Positions 8,428 through 16,679 of a DNA stretch of 64,000 bases are shown piece after piece. Both the position numbers and the translations under genes were made by a program. The notes beneath the pieces were generated by a model. That model made no database searches, was not told the DNA's origin, and saw nothing but the letters and a program-made list of their open reading frames with translations. The stretch's first letter is position 1. Each line of letters opens with the position of its first letter. Source of the stretch: Fischerella sp. PCC 9605 (GTDB lineage Bacteria > Cyanobacteriota > Cyanobacteriia > Cyanobacteriales > Nostocaceae); contig NZ_KI912148.1 in assembly GCF_000517105.1 (NCBI RefSeq), positions 2,730,448-2,794,447 of the forward strand, read 5' to 3'.

Positions 8428-8439
8428 CTGTTCAATGCT

Positions 8440-9696
8440 CTACTGTGTCTTGATCGAATTCAGGTCGAAGCTGATGCGGACTTGCAGGTAAGTCAGTCCT
8501 GCGACTTTGGCACTGTCTTTGGGATCGATGCGGACTTTGACTTCTACAACACGGGCATCTTTGTCAGCTGTTGGGTCAGATTCCAGGACATCTTGCTTCT
8601 TAATTTGCAAGCCAATATGCTCGACCGTGCCATGTACCTCGCCTGCAAACCCACCATGTTCACTTACCACTGTTGCCCTTTGACCGACTTGCAGTTTGCC
8701 CACATCGGTTTCATAAACTTCGGCAATGGCGTACATCTGGTTAGTTCGTCCCAGTTCTACGATTCCTTCACTAGTGTTAACCTGTTCGCCAACACGGGTA
8801 TTAATCTTCAAAACTTGCCCTGCGATGGGAGAGCGTACGTAAAAGTCTTCTAACTCAGCCTCAATTCTCTTGATTTGGGCGATCGCTCGTTCTACTTCAG
8901 CTTGCACTACTTGCACATCCACAGGACGCACTTCTCTAAGTTTTTGCAACATCGCCTTTTCTGTTTGGATCTGCTTTTGCAAGGTGGATGTGGTGTTTGC
9001 TAGTTGCGCTTTCGCCTCATTTAGCCGAGATCGAGCGGTTTCAAAAGCCTCTCGCCTGTCGTCTAAAGCCGAAATACTTTCTGCTCCTTCTTGTTGCAAA
9101 GTTTGATAGCGCTGATAGTTGATTTGTGCATTCCGCAACTCAGCTTCGGCACGCGCTACTGCTGCTTTTCTCTCGGCAGTTTCTGTCTGTAGCTGGGCTT
9201 CTAGTCGGGCAATATTGGCTTGTTGAGCAGCAATTTCTGCCTGTTTTGCTTCTCCTGCTTTGATTTGGGTAAGTTTCGCCTGCTGCACAGCTAGATTTTG
9301 TTTTGCCTCGGCTAGTTCAGCTTGTTTTTTATCTATGCCTTGAAGAATGGCAATTATTTTTCCGGCTGGAATGCGATCGCCTTCTTCTACCAGCAATTTA
9401 TTCACCCGACTATCTTGGGCATTGGCGACAGATAATTTAATGACTTTTCCTTGTGGCTCTAGGCGTCCCAAGGCTGTGGCTTTAGTTGCTGGAGCCACAC
9501 TCACAGCAGGAACTGGCGTAGTCTGGCTTTGTTTTTGAGTTTGAGAAATTACATAAACTGCACCCAAACTGAGAAAACCAATCGCAGCTATGCCAGCAAT
9601 CCAAGGACTAAGCGGTTTCAAAACCCTTAGTTTTTGAGTCGTAGTCACCTCTGGAGATGGCGGTTTTGTTAACTTTTTGTCTTTAGTGATAACCAT
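8440..9696 (-). CDS. devB: DevB-type membrane fusion protein (HlyD family)
   Basis: 418 residues. One N-terminal membrane helix (PWIAGIAAIGFLSLGAVYVI) is followed by a periplasmic lipoyl/barrel-sandwich region split by a long alpha-helical hairpin (about residues 120-265, rich in Ala, Glu, Gln and Lys) and a beta-barrel end with the phrase VRSPIAGQVLKINTRVGEQV. This is the adaptor of the DevBCA exporter, linking the inner-membrane permease to a TolC-like channel. It is the first gene of the operon. A GTAN8TAC NtcA site was looked for in the 200 bases upstream and not found. Confidence 0.92.
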   Translation of the reverse strand: MVITKDKKLTKPPSPEVTTTQKLRVLKPLSPWIAGIAAIGFLSLGAVYVISQTQKQSQTTPVPAVSVAPATKATALGRLEPQGKVIKLSVANAQDSRVNKLLVEEGDRIPAGKIIAILQGIDKKQAELAEAKQNLAVQQAKLTQIKAGEAKQAEIAAQQANIARLEAQLQTETAERKAAVARAEAELRNAQINYQRYQTLQQEGAESISALDDRREAFETARSRLNEAKAQLANTTSTLQKQIQTEKAMLQKLREVRPVDVQVVQAEVERAIAQIKRIEAELEDFYVRSPIAGQVLKINTRVGEQVNTSEGIVELGRTNQMYAIAEVYETDVGKLQVGQRATVVSEHGGFAGEVHGTVEHIGLQIKKQDVLESDPTADKDARVVEVKVRIDPKDSAKVAGLTYLQVRISFDLNSIKTQ

Positions 9697-10140
9697 CGTT
9701 AATCAAGGGCGGTATAGTGAATAAAAATGATTATTTCTGACAGTCATTTGATTGTAAAATTTGAATTTCTGCTAAGAATATATTCGCTATTATCTATGCT
9801 TGCTAACATCCTCAATTTGGGTGAATCAGTTGGGTGATAATAGAGAAGAGAGACAAAATTTTTATCCAAACTTGAACTGCTTGATCTGTTAACAAATTTG
9901 CTTATCCTGCATCTACATTTTTAGGGAAACAAGATGAGGAACTTGTGAGGAAACTCGAACAACTTATACTCCAATTCGCAGTCCCCTATTTTTCACTAAA
10001 ACAGTATCTTCAACATCCAAGCTAAAAGACTGATAAAGTCTGCCTTTGTCAGTGCAGTTCCAGGCTTGAGCTTGAAGGTTGAACCTAAAAGTATTAGTTG
10101 TTACCTCACCCCAGGCAAAACAATCAGGTAGGGAATATTT
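9697..10140. other. divergent intergenic region between devB and a pentapeptide gene
   Basis: About 440 AT-rich bases carrying the promoters of two divergent units. The plus-strand gene has an AGGTAGGGA ribosome-binding site close to its ATG. I saw no tRNA, no long inverted repeat and no NtcA palindrome. Confidence 0.5.
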
Positions 10141-10665
10141 ATGAATGCGGATGATTTATTGCAACGGTATGCTGCTGGCGAACGTGATTTCAGCAGAGTT
10201 GATTTGTGTGGAATTAATCTGGCTCAGGCCAAATTAAGTGGAGTTAATTTAATTCACACAAATCTGTTGCAAGCGGTGCTAAGTGGAGCCAATCTAAGCG
10301 GTGCATTCTTGGTGGTGGCGAATCTAGGTGAGGCAAACCTGAAGCAAGCTACCTTGATAGTTGCTAACCTGAGTGGAGCAGATTTGAGCAAAGCTAACTT
10401 AAGTGAATCTAATCTCAGTGAAGCTGTACTAACTGGTGCGATTTTGCAGAAAGCAAATTTATCAGGTGCTAGCTTGCGAGGGGCGATTCTCGCGGGAGCA
10501 AACCTGAGCGATTCTAATCTCCAAGGGGCTAACTTACAGGGGGCTAATCTCTATGGTGCAGACTTACGAGGAGCCGATCTCAGTCACGCCGATCTCACCC
10601 GCACTAACCTGCGGGGGGCAAATTTGCAAGGAGCCATCATGCCCGATGGTTCCATTCACAATTGA
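10141..10665 (+). CDS. pentapeptide-repeat protein, first of a tandem pair
   Basis: 174 residues. After a short leader (MNADDLLQRYAAGERDF) almost the whole protein is A(D/N)LxX pentapeptide repeats, which fold as a right-handed quadrilateral beta-helix. It ends GAIMPDGSIHN, closely matching the end of the next gene (GAIMPDGKIYHA), and both leaders read like L..YA(A/T)G.RDF, so the two are duplicates. Such proteins are abundant in cyanobacteria and mostly without known role. AGGTAGGGA precedes the ATG. Confidence 0.9.
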   Translation: MNADDLLQRYAAGERDFSRVDLCGINLAQAKLSGVNLIHTNLLQAVLSGANLSGAFLVVANLGEANLKQATLIVANLSGADLSKANLSESNLSEAVLTGAILQKANLSGASLRGAILAGANLSDSNLQGANLQGANLYGADLRGADLSHADLTRTNLRGANLQGAIMPDGSIHN

Positions 10666-10705
10666 AATTAGCTACTTGCAAGCAGCAGTTGGGAGGTACA
10701 AACAG

Positions 10706-11401
10706 GTGAATATTAACGCGAGTGAGGTACTGAAACAGTACGCAACTGGAAAACGAGATTTCCAAGGATTTGACTTGAATGGGGCGGACTTTCACCGAGC
10801 CTTTTTGAAGGGAATAACTTTGCAGGGCAGCAATTTGATTGGAGCGAACCTAAGTGGGGCTGATTTGGAAGCGGCAGATTTGAGTGGTGCGAACTTGATT
10901 GGAGCCAATCTAAGTGGGGCAAACCTGATTGGAGTTAACCTGAATGGGACTGACTTGATTGGGGCGAACTTGGTTGGAGCCAAGCTGGAAAATGCCTACT
11001 GCGTGAAAGCAAATTTAAATGGAGCCAATCTCAACGGCGCTAACTTGAGGAGGGCAAATTTGAGTGAAGCATCTCTAAGTGGCGCAAATTTGACTGAAAC
11101 TGTTTTGAGTGCCACCTTAATAGATGCTAATTTAAGCGGAACCAATTTTTGCCGTGCCAGTCTAATTGAGGCTGATCTACAGCGGGCAAACTTAAGTGGA
11201 GCCAACTTAGCCGGGACTAACCTTTCCAAGACTAATCTCAGGAAAGCTAACCTAGCAGAAGCCAATTTGAGCGGAGCAAGCTTAAGAGAAGCCGATTTGA
11301 GCGAAGCTGATTTGACAGGAGCCAACTTGCATAGAGAAAGTTTGCACGAGGCGAATTTCCAGGGTGCAATCATGCCTGATGGTAAAATTTATCATGCTTG
11401 A
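10706..11401 (+). CDS. pentapeptide-repeat protein, second of a tandem pair
   Basis: The frame is open from 10553, inside the previous gene, but GTG at 10706 is the likely start: GGGAGG sits nine bases before it (10691-10696) and the product VNINASEVLKQYATGKRDF then aligns with the leader of the first copy. The 231-residue product has longer repeat arrays (LSGANLIGANLSGANL) than its neighbour. The 40-base spacing suggests co-transcription. Cytosolic, with no signal peptide. The ORFs on the opposite strand are composition shadows of the repeat. Confidence 0.85.
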   Translation: MNINASEVLKQYATGKRDFQGFDLNGADFHRAFLKGITLQGSNLIGANLSGADLEAADLSGANLIGANLSGANLIGVNLNGTDLIGANLVGAKLENAYCVKANLNGANLNGANLRRANLSEASLSGANLTETVLSATLIDANLSGTNFCRASLIEADLQRANLSGANLAGTNLSKTNLRKANLAEANLSGASLREADLSEADLTGANLHRESLHEANFQGAIMPDGKIYHA

Positions 11402-11514
11402 TAACAATCTTGCATAAGTATTAGCTAAAGCTAAGAACATTCTTACTTGGGAAAGTCGTTATTACCTGTGGGCATATATATGGTTGAGATAGGAATTCAC
11501 CTAATTAAACAACC

Positions 11515-12132
11515 ATGCAAGCCCAATCGAAAATCCAGACAGTTAATCCTAAAATTGAAAGAATCGCCAATATTTTGCGCCTTATCGGTTGGGTTAGCTT
11601 TTGGTTACAGGCTGGATTGGGAGTTGCTTCCGCGTTGATGTTGGTATTCGCAATTTCCGGTCGTAACTTTAGTCAAGCAGTAGCACCTACCCCAGGAGTA
11701 CCAGTTACCAACTACAATCAAGGAACAACCCCTGGAATTGGCATTAGTATCTTTTGGGGAGTTTGTGGTATTTTAGCGCTGCTATTTGGTATTTATCTAG
11801 CTTTTCGTATCACCCGCTTTGCTCGGCGACTCCGCAATCCCAATCCAGACTTGCATCCAAAAAAAGCAGACGTCATGAAAGTATTGCGGATTGCAATAAT
11901 TACGGGTTTCGTGGGAATGCTGCTAACAATTCTGGGAGGGGGGGCTGGTATAAGTGTTCTCCTGTCAAAATCGATTGCTCAACCACAAGGCGTAGCAATA
12001 TATGACCCGAATCGGATCATTCGCTCGCTTGATATCTTCGTCGCAATGGCAAGTATGACTGGCATCACCGCTCATTACGTCGGGACAGTTGCTTCTTTAG
12101 GGTTGTTTAACTGGTTGCATCCTGAGTTGTAA
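11515..12132 (+). CDS. DUF3611-like integral membrane protein
   Basis: 205 residues with four membrane helices (about 25-47, 80-103, 120-142 and 172-194). The opening segment ERIANILRLIGWVSFWLQAGLGVASALMLVFAISGRNF and the cytosolic RITRFARRLRNPNPDLHPKKADVMKVLRI resemble the DUF3611 family, found in cyanobacteria and plastids, with no established role. The family name is from memory of these motifs. The gene is isolated, with a palindromic repeat downstream. Confidence 0.75.
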   Translation: MQAQSKIQTVNPKIERIANILRLIGWVSFWLQAGLGVASALMLVFAISGRNFSQAVAPTPGVPVTNYNQGTTPGIGISIFWGVCGILALLFGIYLAFRITRFARRLRNPNPDLHPKKADVMKVLRIAIITGFVGMLLTILGGGAGISVLLSKSIAQPQGVAIYDPNRIIRSLDIFVAMASMTGITAHYVGTVASLGLFNWLHPEL

Positions 12133-12192
12133 CAACTTGTCAAAGAGGGTATTTATATTAATAAGTAGAAAGGCATAAATAAACTAAAAACA

Positions 12193-12260
12193 GTGCGGGC
12201 TAGAAGCCCACCCCACAAGAGCTTTAATAATATTGTGGGGTGGGTATCCTGCCCGCCCGT
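12193..12260. repeat. dispersed palindromic repeat (GTGGGGTGGG type)
   Basis: Imperfect inverted repeat with arms 'gcgggctagaagcccacccc' and 'ggggtgggtatcctgcccgc' around an AT-rich loop. It is the same family as the copies at 51682-51743 and at 18001-18066 and 18892-18955, the last two of which are inside a coding region. Confidence 0.7.
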
Positions 12261-12364
12261 ATAGAATACAAGATATTTTACGTTTAATTATGTTGACCTA
12301 CTTACTACTCTAATCCAAACAACTTTAATGTCGAGCTAAAGCTACAAACTTTGCAAAAAAACAA

Positions 12365-12400
12365 GTTGTAGAGACGTTTGCGAGCGGCTGTCTCTACAAC
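12365..12400. terminator. perfect inverted repeat between convergent genes
   Basis: GTTGTAGAGAC (12365-12375) and GTCTCTACAAC (12390-12400) form an 11-bp perfect stem with a 14-base loop, between convergent genes ending at 12132 and 12430. It may act as a bidirectional terminator; it also resembles a dispersed cyanobacterial hairpin repeat. Confidence 0.5.
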
Positions 12401-12429
12401 AGAAAGTGATGTATTTTTTTGCTCGGAAT

Positions 12430-12702
12430 TCAACCAAGTAATGGCAGACCTCTGAGAGAATAGAGCAAATTGCTAACGATGTTAAGTACCACAAATGCCA
12501 ATATCGGAGAGAAATCCATACCTCCCAGAGGGGGAATGATGTTACGGAAAATATTCAGATAAGGGTCGGTGATCTGGCTCAAAGCAGCAAATGGTTGATT
12601 GTACCAGTTGATATTTGGGAACCATGACAGCAGAACCCTAATAATCAGTAGGGTGCTGTAAATCTGGATGAAAGTAGCCAGTGTGGCAATCAGTAAATAC
12701 AT
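12430..12702 (-). CDS. YggT family membrane protein
   Basis: 90 residues from the ATG giving MYLLIATLATF; the frame is open 39 codons further, but the upstream part is hydrophilic, poorly ordered and unlike the family. AAAGGAAA lies about 15 bases before this ATG. Two membrane helices flank the conserved VLLSWFPNINWYNQP and SQITDPYLNIFRNIIPPLGGMDFSPILAF, both diagnostic of YggT. YggT proteins are linked to cell shape, division and osmotic tolerance, and in plastids (CCB3) to cytochrome b6f haem assembly; the role here is inferred only from family. Confidence 0.88.
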   Translation of the reverse strand: MYLLIATLATFIQIYSTLLIIRVLLSWFPNINWYNQPFAALSQITDPYLNIFRNIIPPLGGMDFSPILAFVVLNIVSNLLYSLRGLPLLG

Positions 12703-12837
12703 GGATGGATCGGTTTCCTTTTCTGGGTAAGTGTCCACTGCGATCTTATATTTTGATTTTAAGGTAGCTCTGGTCATGGTGTATGCAGCTGTAGGGGCAT
12801 TTCCACGATCGCGCTTCATCTGCTTTTGGAAACTCCT

Positions 12838-13191
12838 TTAGGCGTCTTTGGTGAGCGACCTTTCATTAGCTATCTGATTAGAATTACTGTTCACGCTGCC
12901 CAACTGCTGTCGCACTTCATCAATTGTGGCATTCAACTGAGCAATTTTATCTTCTAGCGATCGCCGCGCCGTTTCCATTTCTATGCTGTCGGTTTCTGAA
13001 GCTTTCATCTGACGCCGTTTGAAAGATGCTTTTTTAGCTTCTGTTGGGCTGGTAGGGATTTGACCTTCTTCTTGGGCTGCTAGCTCGCCATTGTTACGAG
13101 AAGCAACAATAGTACCCAATACTCCACCGACTACACCGCCAACTACTGCTCCGAAGAAAAAACCACTTGCAAAACCATCACGCTGACTCAT
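12838..13191 (-). CDS. small membrane protein with glycine zipper and coiled coil
   Basis: 117 residues. The N-terminal GFFFGAVVGGVVGGVLGTIVA is a glycine-zipper membrane helix with GxxxG spacing; a charged linker follows, then a short coiled coil (ETARRSLEDKIAQLNATIDEVRQQLG). The layout recalls YtxH-like proteins and small cyanobacterial or plastid membrane proteins. It lies between yggT and upp on the same strand and may be co-transcribed with them. Function unknown. Confidence 0.75.
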   Translation of the reverse strand: MSQRDGFASGFFFGAVVGGVVGGVLGTIVASRNNGELAAQEEGQIPTSPTEAKKASFKRRQMKASETDSIEMETARRSLEDKIAQLNATIDEVRQQLGSVNSNSNQIANERSLTKDA

Positions 13192-13265
13192 ATCTTTACC
13201 GCCAATTAAGAACGCTGCACTTTTGGGTTGTTTGGTTACTTTCTTAGTTCTAGCTGCATACTAGC

Positions 13266-13916
13266 TTAAGTCCCAAAGATGCGATCGCCTGCATCCCCCA
13301 AACCCGGTACAATAAATCCTTGGTTGTTAACTGCCTCATCTATAGTGGCAGTATAAATTATTAAACCCGGATATGCTGTTCCCAATTTTTGTAAAGCTGG
13401 AGGAGCTGCTACTACACATACAATTCGTGTTAAGGACGGGTCAACACCCCGCTGTGTCAATTCTTCCATTGCTTTAACGATTGACCCCCCGGTTGCTAGC
13501 ATCGGATCGGTAATCAGTACCCGCGTCTGGGGATGAAATTTTTCTGGAAGTTTATTTAAATAACAAGAAGGTTGTAGCGTTGTTTCATTTCGCTCCAAGC
13601 CAAGATGATAAATCGATGCTAAAGGCAGCAATGTTTGTGCTCCTTCTAGCAATCCCAGTCCTGCCCGCAGAATTGGTACAACTGCCATCGGTACTTCCGG
13701 GTCAATTAAAGTTGCAGGACAGGAACTTAAAGGACTCTGCACCGTTGTCTCTTGAGTCGGCAACCACTCTCGGGCTGCTTCATAAGTAAGCCAACGTCCC
13801 AATTCAGTCATGGCAGTGCGAAATAATACTGAAGGCGTGGCAGCGTCGCGGGCAACTGCTAGCCAATGCTTGATTAGGGGGTGTGGTGGAACATAAACAC
13901 GCAATTGTAGCGTCAT
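13266..13916 (-). CDS. upp: uracil phosphoribosyltransferase
   Basis: 216 residues from ATG at 13916 (a TTG two codons earlier is in frame but not needed). Catalyses uracil + PRPP to UMP + PPi in pyrimidine salvage, in the cytoplasm. The PRPP loop is VLITDPMLATGGSIVKAM; the N-terminal VPILRAGLGLLEG and C-terminal GFIVPGLGDAGDRIFGT (uracil-binding) are classical. Length is normal. It heads a minus-strand group with two small membrane protein genes, spaced 75 bases away, with no obvious functional link. Confidence 0.95.
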   Translation of the reverse strand: MTLQLRVYVPPHPLIKHWLAVARDAATPSVLFRTAMTELGRWLTYEAAREWLPTQETTVQSPLSSCPATLIDPEVPMAVVPILRAGLGLLEGAQTLLPLASIYHLGLERNETTLQPSCYLNKLPEKFHPQTRVLITDPMLATGGSIVKAMEELTQRGVDPSLTRIVCVVAAPPALQKLGTAYPGLIIYTATIDEAVNNQGFIVPGLGDAGDRIFGT

Positions 13917-14233
13917 GGCCAAAAAAAGGCGTTTTGCGATCGGATAACAACTGAAACATCATAATACTCTTTCTGATATCCGGCTATCAGCTAAAATAAA
14001 TGCCGATCTAAAAATTATTGAAAAATTTTCGCATTAATAGTTGACATTATTTCTCAGTCAAAGTTATATTGATAATCAGTGTTCTCCTCTCTTTAAGGAT
14101 CGGCAGACGGGATTAGCCAGCGGTTGCAGGCTTGTCCCTCTTTTTTTGAAGGGGAGATGAAGAGGTTAAGATGCGTATTCTTTGGTAAAATAGATTGTTA
14201 TATATGTTACAAAAATAGTTAAATTTTTTAGAA
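13917..14233. other. divergent promoter region between upp and crtH
   Basis: About 320 AT-rich bases. No RNA gene, strong inverted repeat or known operator was recognised. Confidence 0.4.
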
Positions 14234-15751
14234 ATGGCTGACTCCATGCCTCTTCCCACTCCCTATTATGATGCGATCGTCATTGGCTCTGGAATTGGTG
14301 GTTTGGTGACAGCAACTCAACTGGCAGCCAAAGGTGCCAAAGTACTTGTATTGGAACGCTATCTCATTCCAGGTGGCAGTGCTGGTTATTTTGAACGACA
14401 AGGCTATCGCTTCGATGTTGGTGCGTCGATGATTTTCGGATTTGGACAGCGCGGTACAACTAACTTACTCACCCGTGCCTTAAACGCCGTTAACGTCAGT
14501 TTAGAAGTTATTCCCGATTTTGTACAGATTCACTATCACCTGCCCGACAATATAGACTTCAAGGTAGAGCGAACTTATGAAAAGTTTTTGCCAAATCTGA
14601 TAGCCTATTTTCCCCACGAAGCCAAGGGAATTCGCCGTTTTTATGATGAATGTTGGCAAGTCTTTAACAGCTTAAATTGCATGGACTTATTATCGCTGGA
14701 AGAACCCCGCTATTTGCTGCGGATGTTTTTTCAGCATCCTTTGGCTTGTCTGAGGTTGCTAAAGTATTTACCGCAAAATGCTGGAGATGTGGCACGACGC
14801 TATATTAAAGACCCCCTATTGTTGAAATTTATCGATATGGAATGTTATTGCTGGTCGGTAGTACCAGCAGATATGACACCCATGATTAATGCGGGTATGG
14901 TGTTTTCTGACAGGCATTATGGTGGGGTTAACTATCCCAAAGGCGGCGTAGGACAAATCCCCCAAAAGCTTGTAGAGGGTCTTATTCAGGCTGGAGGTAA
15001 AATTAAATACCAAGCTAAGGTGACGCAAATTCTCATAGAAAAAGGACGAGCTGTAGGTATAAAGTTAGCTGACGGCCAAATTTATCGCGCCAAACGCATT
15101 GTTTCTAATGCTACACGTTGGGATACTTTCACAAAATTAATTTTACCAGATAAAATTCCACCTAATGAGAAAAAGTGGCAGCAAAACTATCAGAAATCAC
15201 CCAGCTTTTTGAGTTTGCATATGGGTGTGAAGGCGTCACTTTTACCAGCGAAGACAGAGTGTCATCATATTTTGTTAGAAGACTGGGAAAACATGGCAGC
15301 ACCGGAAGGTACGATTTTTGTGTCGATTCCCACGTTGCTCGACCCAGATTTAGCACCAGCTGGTTATCATATCATGCATGTATTCACGCCGCACTGGATA
15401 GATGATTGGCAGAGACTTTCTGCAAAGGATTATGAAGCGAAGAAGGAAGAGGCAGCTGGGCGAATCATAAACCGACTGGAGAAAATTTTTCCGAGTTTAG
15501 ACGCGGGGTTAGATTATCTGGAAGTAGGGACGCCACGCACCCATCGCCGCTTTTTAGGTCGGGAGGATGGCACTTACGGGCCCATTCCTCGACGCAAGTT
15601 GCGGGGTTTGCTAGCAATGCCGTTTAATAGAACTGCAATTCCAGGACTTTATTGTGTAGGGGATAGCACCTTTCCCGGCCAGGGATTGAATGCGGTAGCG
15701 TTTTCTGGATTTGCCTGTGCTCATCGCATCGCGGTAGATTTGGGATTGTGA
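14234..15751 (+). CDS. crtH: carotenoid (prolycopene) isomerase CrtISO
   Basis: 505 residues. The FAD-binding Rossmann motif is at residues 13-45 ([20 protein letters not shown], then [15 protein letters not shown]), and the C-terminal flavin contact is [23 protein letters not shown]. The sequence follows the CrtISO/CrtH family, which converts poly-cis lycopene to all-trans lycopene in the cyanobacterial and plant pathway. RYRPGGV-type sequence [16 protein letters not shown] (about 231-246) is also family-typical. Length is normal. A second ATG five codons in is also possible. It is a single gene, upstream of a convergent toxin-antitoxin-like pair. Confidence 0.93.
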   Translation: MADSMPLPTPYYDAIVIGSGIGGLVTATQLAAKGAKVLVLERYLIPGGSAGYFERQGYRFDVGASMIFGFGQRGTTNLLTRALNAVNVSLEVIPDFVQIHYHLPDNIDFKVERTYEKFLPNLIAYFPHEAKGIRRFYDECWQVFNSLNCMDLLSLEEPRYLLRMFFQHPLACLRLLKYLPQNAGDVARRYIKDPLLLKFIDMECYCWSVVPADMTPMINAGMVFSDRHYGGVNYPKGGVGQIPQKLVEGLIQAGGKIKYQAKVTQILIEKGRAVGIKLADGQIYRAKRIVSNATRWDTFTKLILPDKIPPNEKKWQQNYQKSPSFLSLHMGVKASLLPAKTECHHILLEDWENMAAPEGTIFVSIPTLLDPDLAPAGYHIMHVFTPHWIDDWQRLSAKDYEAKKEEAAGRIINRLEKIFPSLDAGLDYLEVGTPRTHRRFLGREDGTYGPIPRRKLRGLLAMPFNRTAIPGLYCVGDSTFPGQGLNAVAFSGFACAHRIAVDLGL

Positions 15752-15806
15752 CCGACTTCGCTACTAATGTGGAGAGACACTGGTACGATACTCCATTCAT
15801 AGCAAA

Positions 15807-16160
15807 TCACCTGAGTAGAAGGTAATGTATTTGTCCTTCCCATTCACTACCAAGGCTGCATTCTGCCAACAATAAAATATCTTCAATAGCACGACCAATT
15901 GGAATGTCAAAGCTAACTTCAAAAACTCCAGGCATAAACAGTCCTGCCTCCACCCGTTCATAAGCATAGTGTGTAATCGTCGCGACATCGTGGGTGAGCA
16001 ATACTCGCCCTTCTTTGGCTGCCCATTCTAGCACTGTTGGATCGTCTGCTCCAGATAGTCCTATGTCTTGAATTCGGACAATATCTAATCTTGGTTGCCG
16101 ACGCAACACTCCCCGCACAATGTTGTTGTTGAAATTTTCGTCGGCAACAAATCGCAGCAT
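15807..16160 (-). CDS. DUF5615 PIN-like toxin candidate
   Basis: 117 residues. It starts RFVADENFNN, with the early acidic pair typical of DUF5615/Mut7-C-like PIN folds, and continues DIVRIQDIGLSGADDPTVLEWAAKEGRVLLTHD, where the Asp of LLTHD is a likely metal ligand. Members usually form a pair with an upstream DUF433 protein, as here with a six-base gap. Nuclease activity is inferred from the fold; none has been shown for this gene. Confidence 0.85.
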   Translation of the reverse strand: MLRFVADENFNNNIVRGVLRRQPRLDIVRIQDIGLSGADDPTVLEWAAKEGRVLLTHDVATITHYAYERVEAGLFMPGVFEVSFDIPIGRAIEDILLLAECSLGSEWEGQIHYLLLR

Positions 16161-16166
16161 AATTTA

Positions 16167-16499
16167 TTATTGAAATTGAGTTCGGCGTGCCATTAAACGC
16201 TGGCGTAAACCTTGTGGGTCACATCTAGCCTCATTTATTTTACGGATTTCATTGGCGCGTTTTTGCCGTTGCTGCAAGTATTCTTCAACTTCCTGTTGGT
16301 GACGTAAATAGTAGGCTATTACAGCATAAACATCTGCTAGCTGCAAAGATGGGTACTGAAACACGATTTCTTCGGCAGTCGCTCCTTGATTGAAAGCAGC
16401 GACAACTGTATCTAGCGTGACTCGCGTTCCGCCCACTCGCACCACACCATCAGGATTTAGTTGCAAGGGCAAGGGTTCGGTTGTAATTGTAAGGGTCAT
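16167..16499 (-). CDS. DUF433 antitoxin candidate
   Basis: 110 residues. The DUF433 core is GVVRVGGTRVTLDTVVAAFNQGATAEEIVFQYPSLQLADVYAVIAYYLRHQQEVEEYL, a winged-helix-like domain that in VapB45-type systems neutralises a PIN toxin and binds the promoter. The C-terminal extension (about 80-110) is basic. It precedes the DUF5615 gene in an operon of two. Confidence 0.88.
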   Translation of the reverse strand: MTLTITTEPLPLQLNPDGVVRVGGTRVTLDTVVAAFNQGATAEEIVFQYPSLQLADVYAVIAYYLRHQQEVEEYLQQRQKRANEIRKINEARCDPQGLRQRLMARRTQFQ

Positions 16500-16679
16500 A
16501 GCATTTACAAGATAATAATAAAATCAAATATTTTTGCTTTTTAGCCTACCTTCCGTCTTCATTTTTCGGGTTTCAATTCCGAATAAGGATTTGAGGTATT
16601 TGGAACCGTTAGGGAAAAGTTTCCCTAACGGTATGATATGGTAGATGACGAAGATGACATAGTTAATTTGCTTTACTTC

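Noticed and set aside
9697-9900. NtcA-type GTAN8TAC operator upstream of devB
   Set aside because: Looked for because devBCA is NtcA-controlled in Anabaena; no palindrome of that form is present in the 200 bases before the start.
10553-10705. Upstream start for the second pentapeptide gene, overlapping the first
   Set aside because: It would overlap the first gene by 113 bases with no ribosome-binding site; GTG 10706 has GGGAGG and aligns with the paralogue.
10713-11373. Open frames on the minus strand through the pentapeptide genes (for example 10996-11373)
   Set aside because: Antisense reading of regular A(D/N)LxX codons avoids stops by composition; the plus strand has the real family match.
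10141-11401. Possible CRISPR-like regular repetition
   Set aside because: The periodicity is 15 bases of degenerate codons for pentapeptides, not identical repeats separated by unique spacers. No cas genes are nearby.
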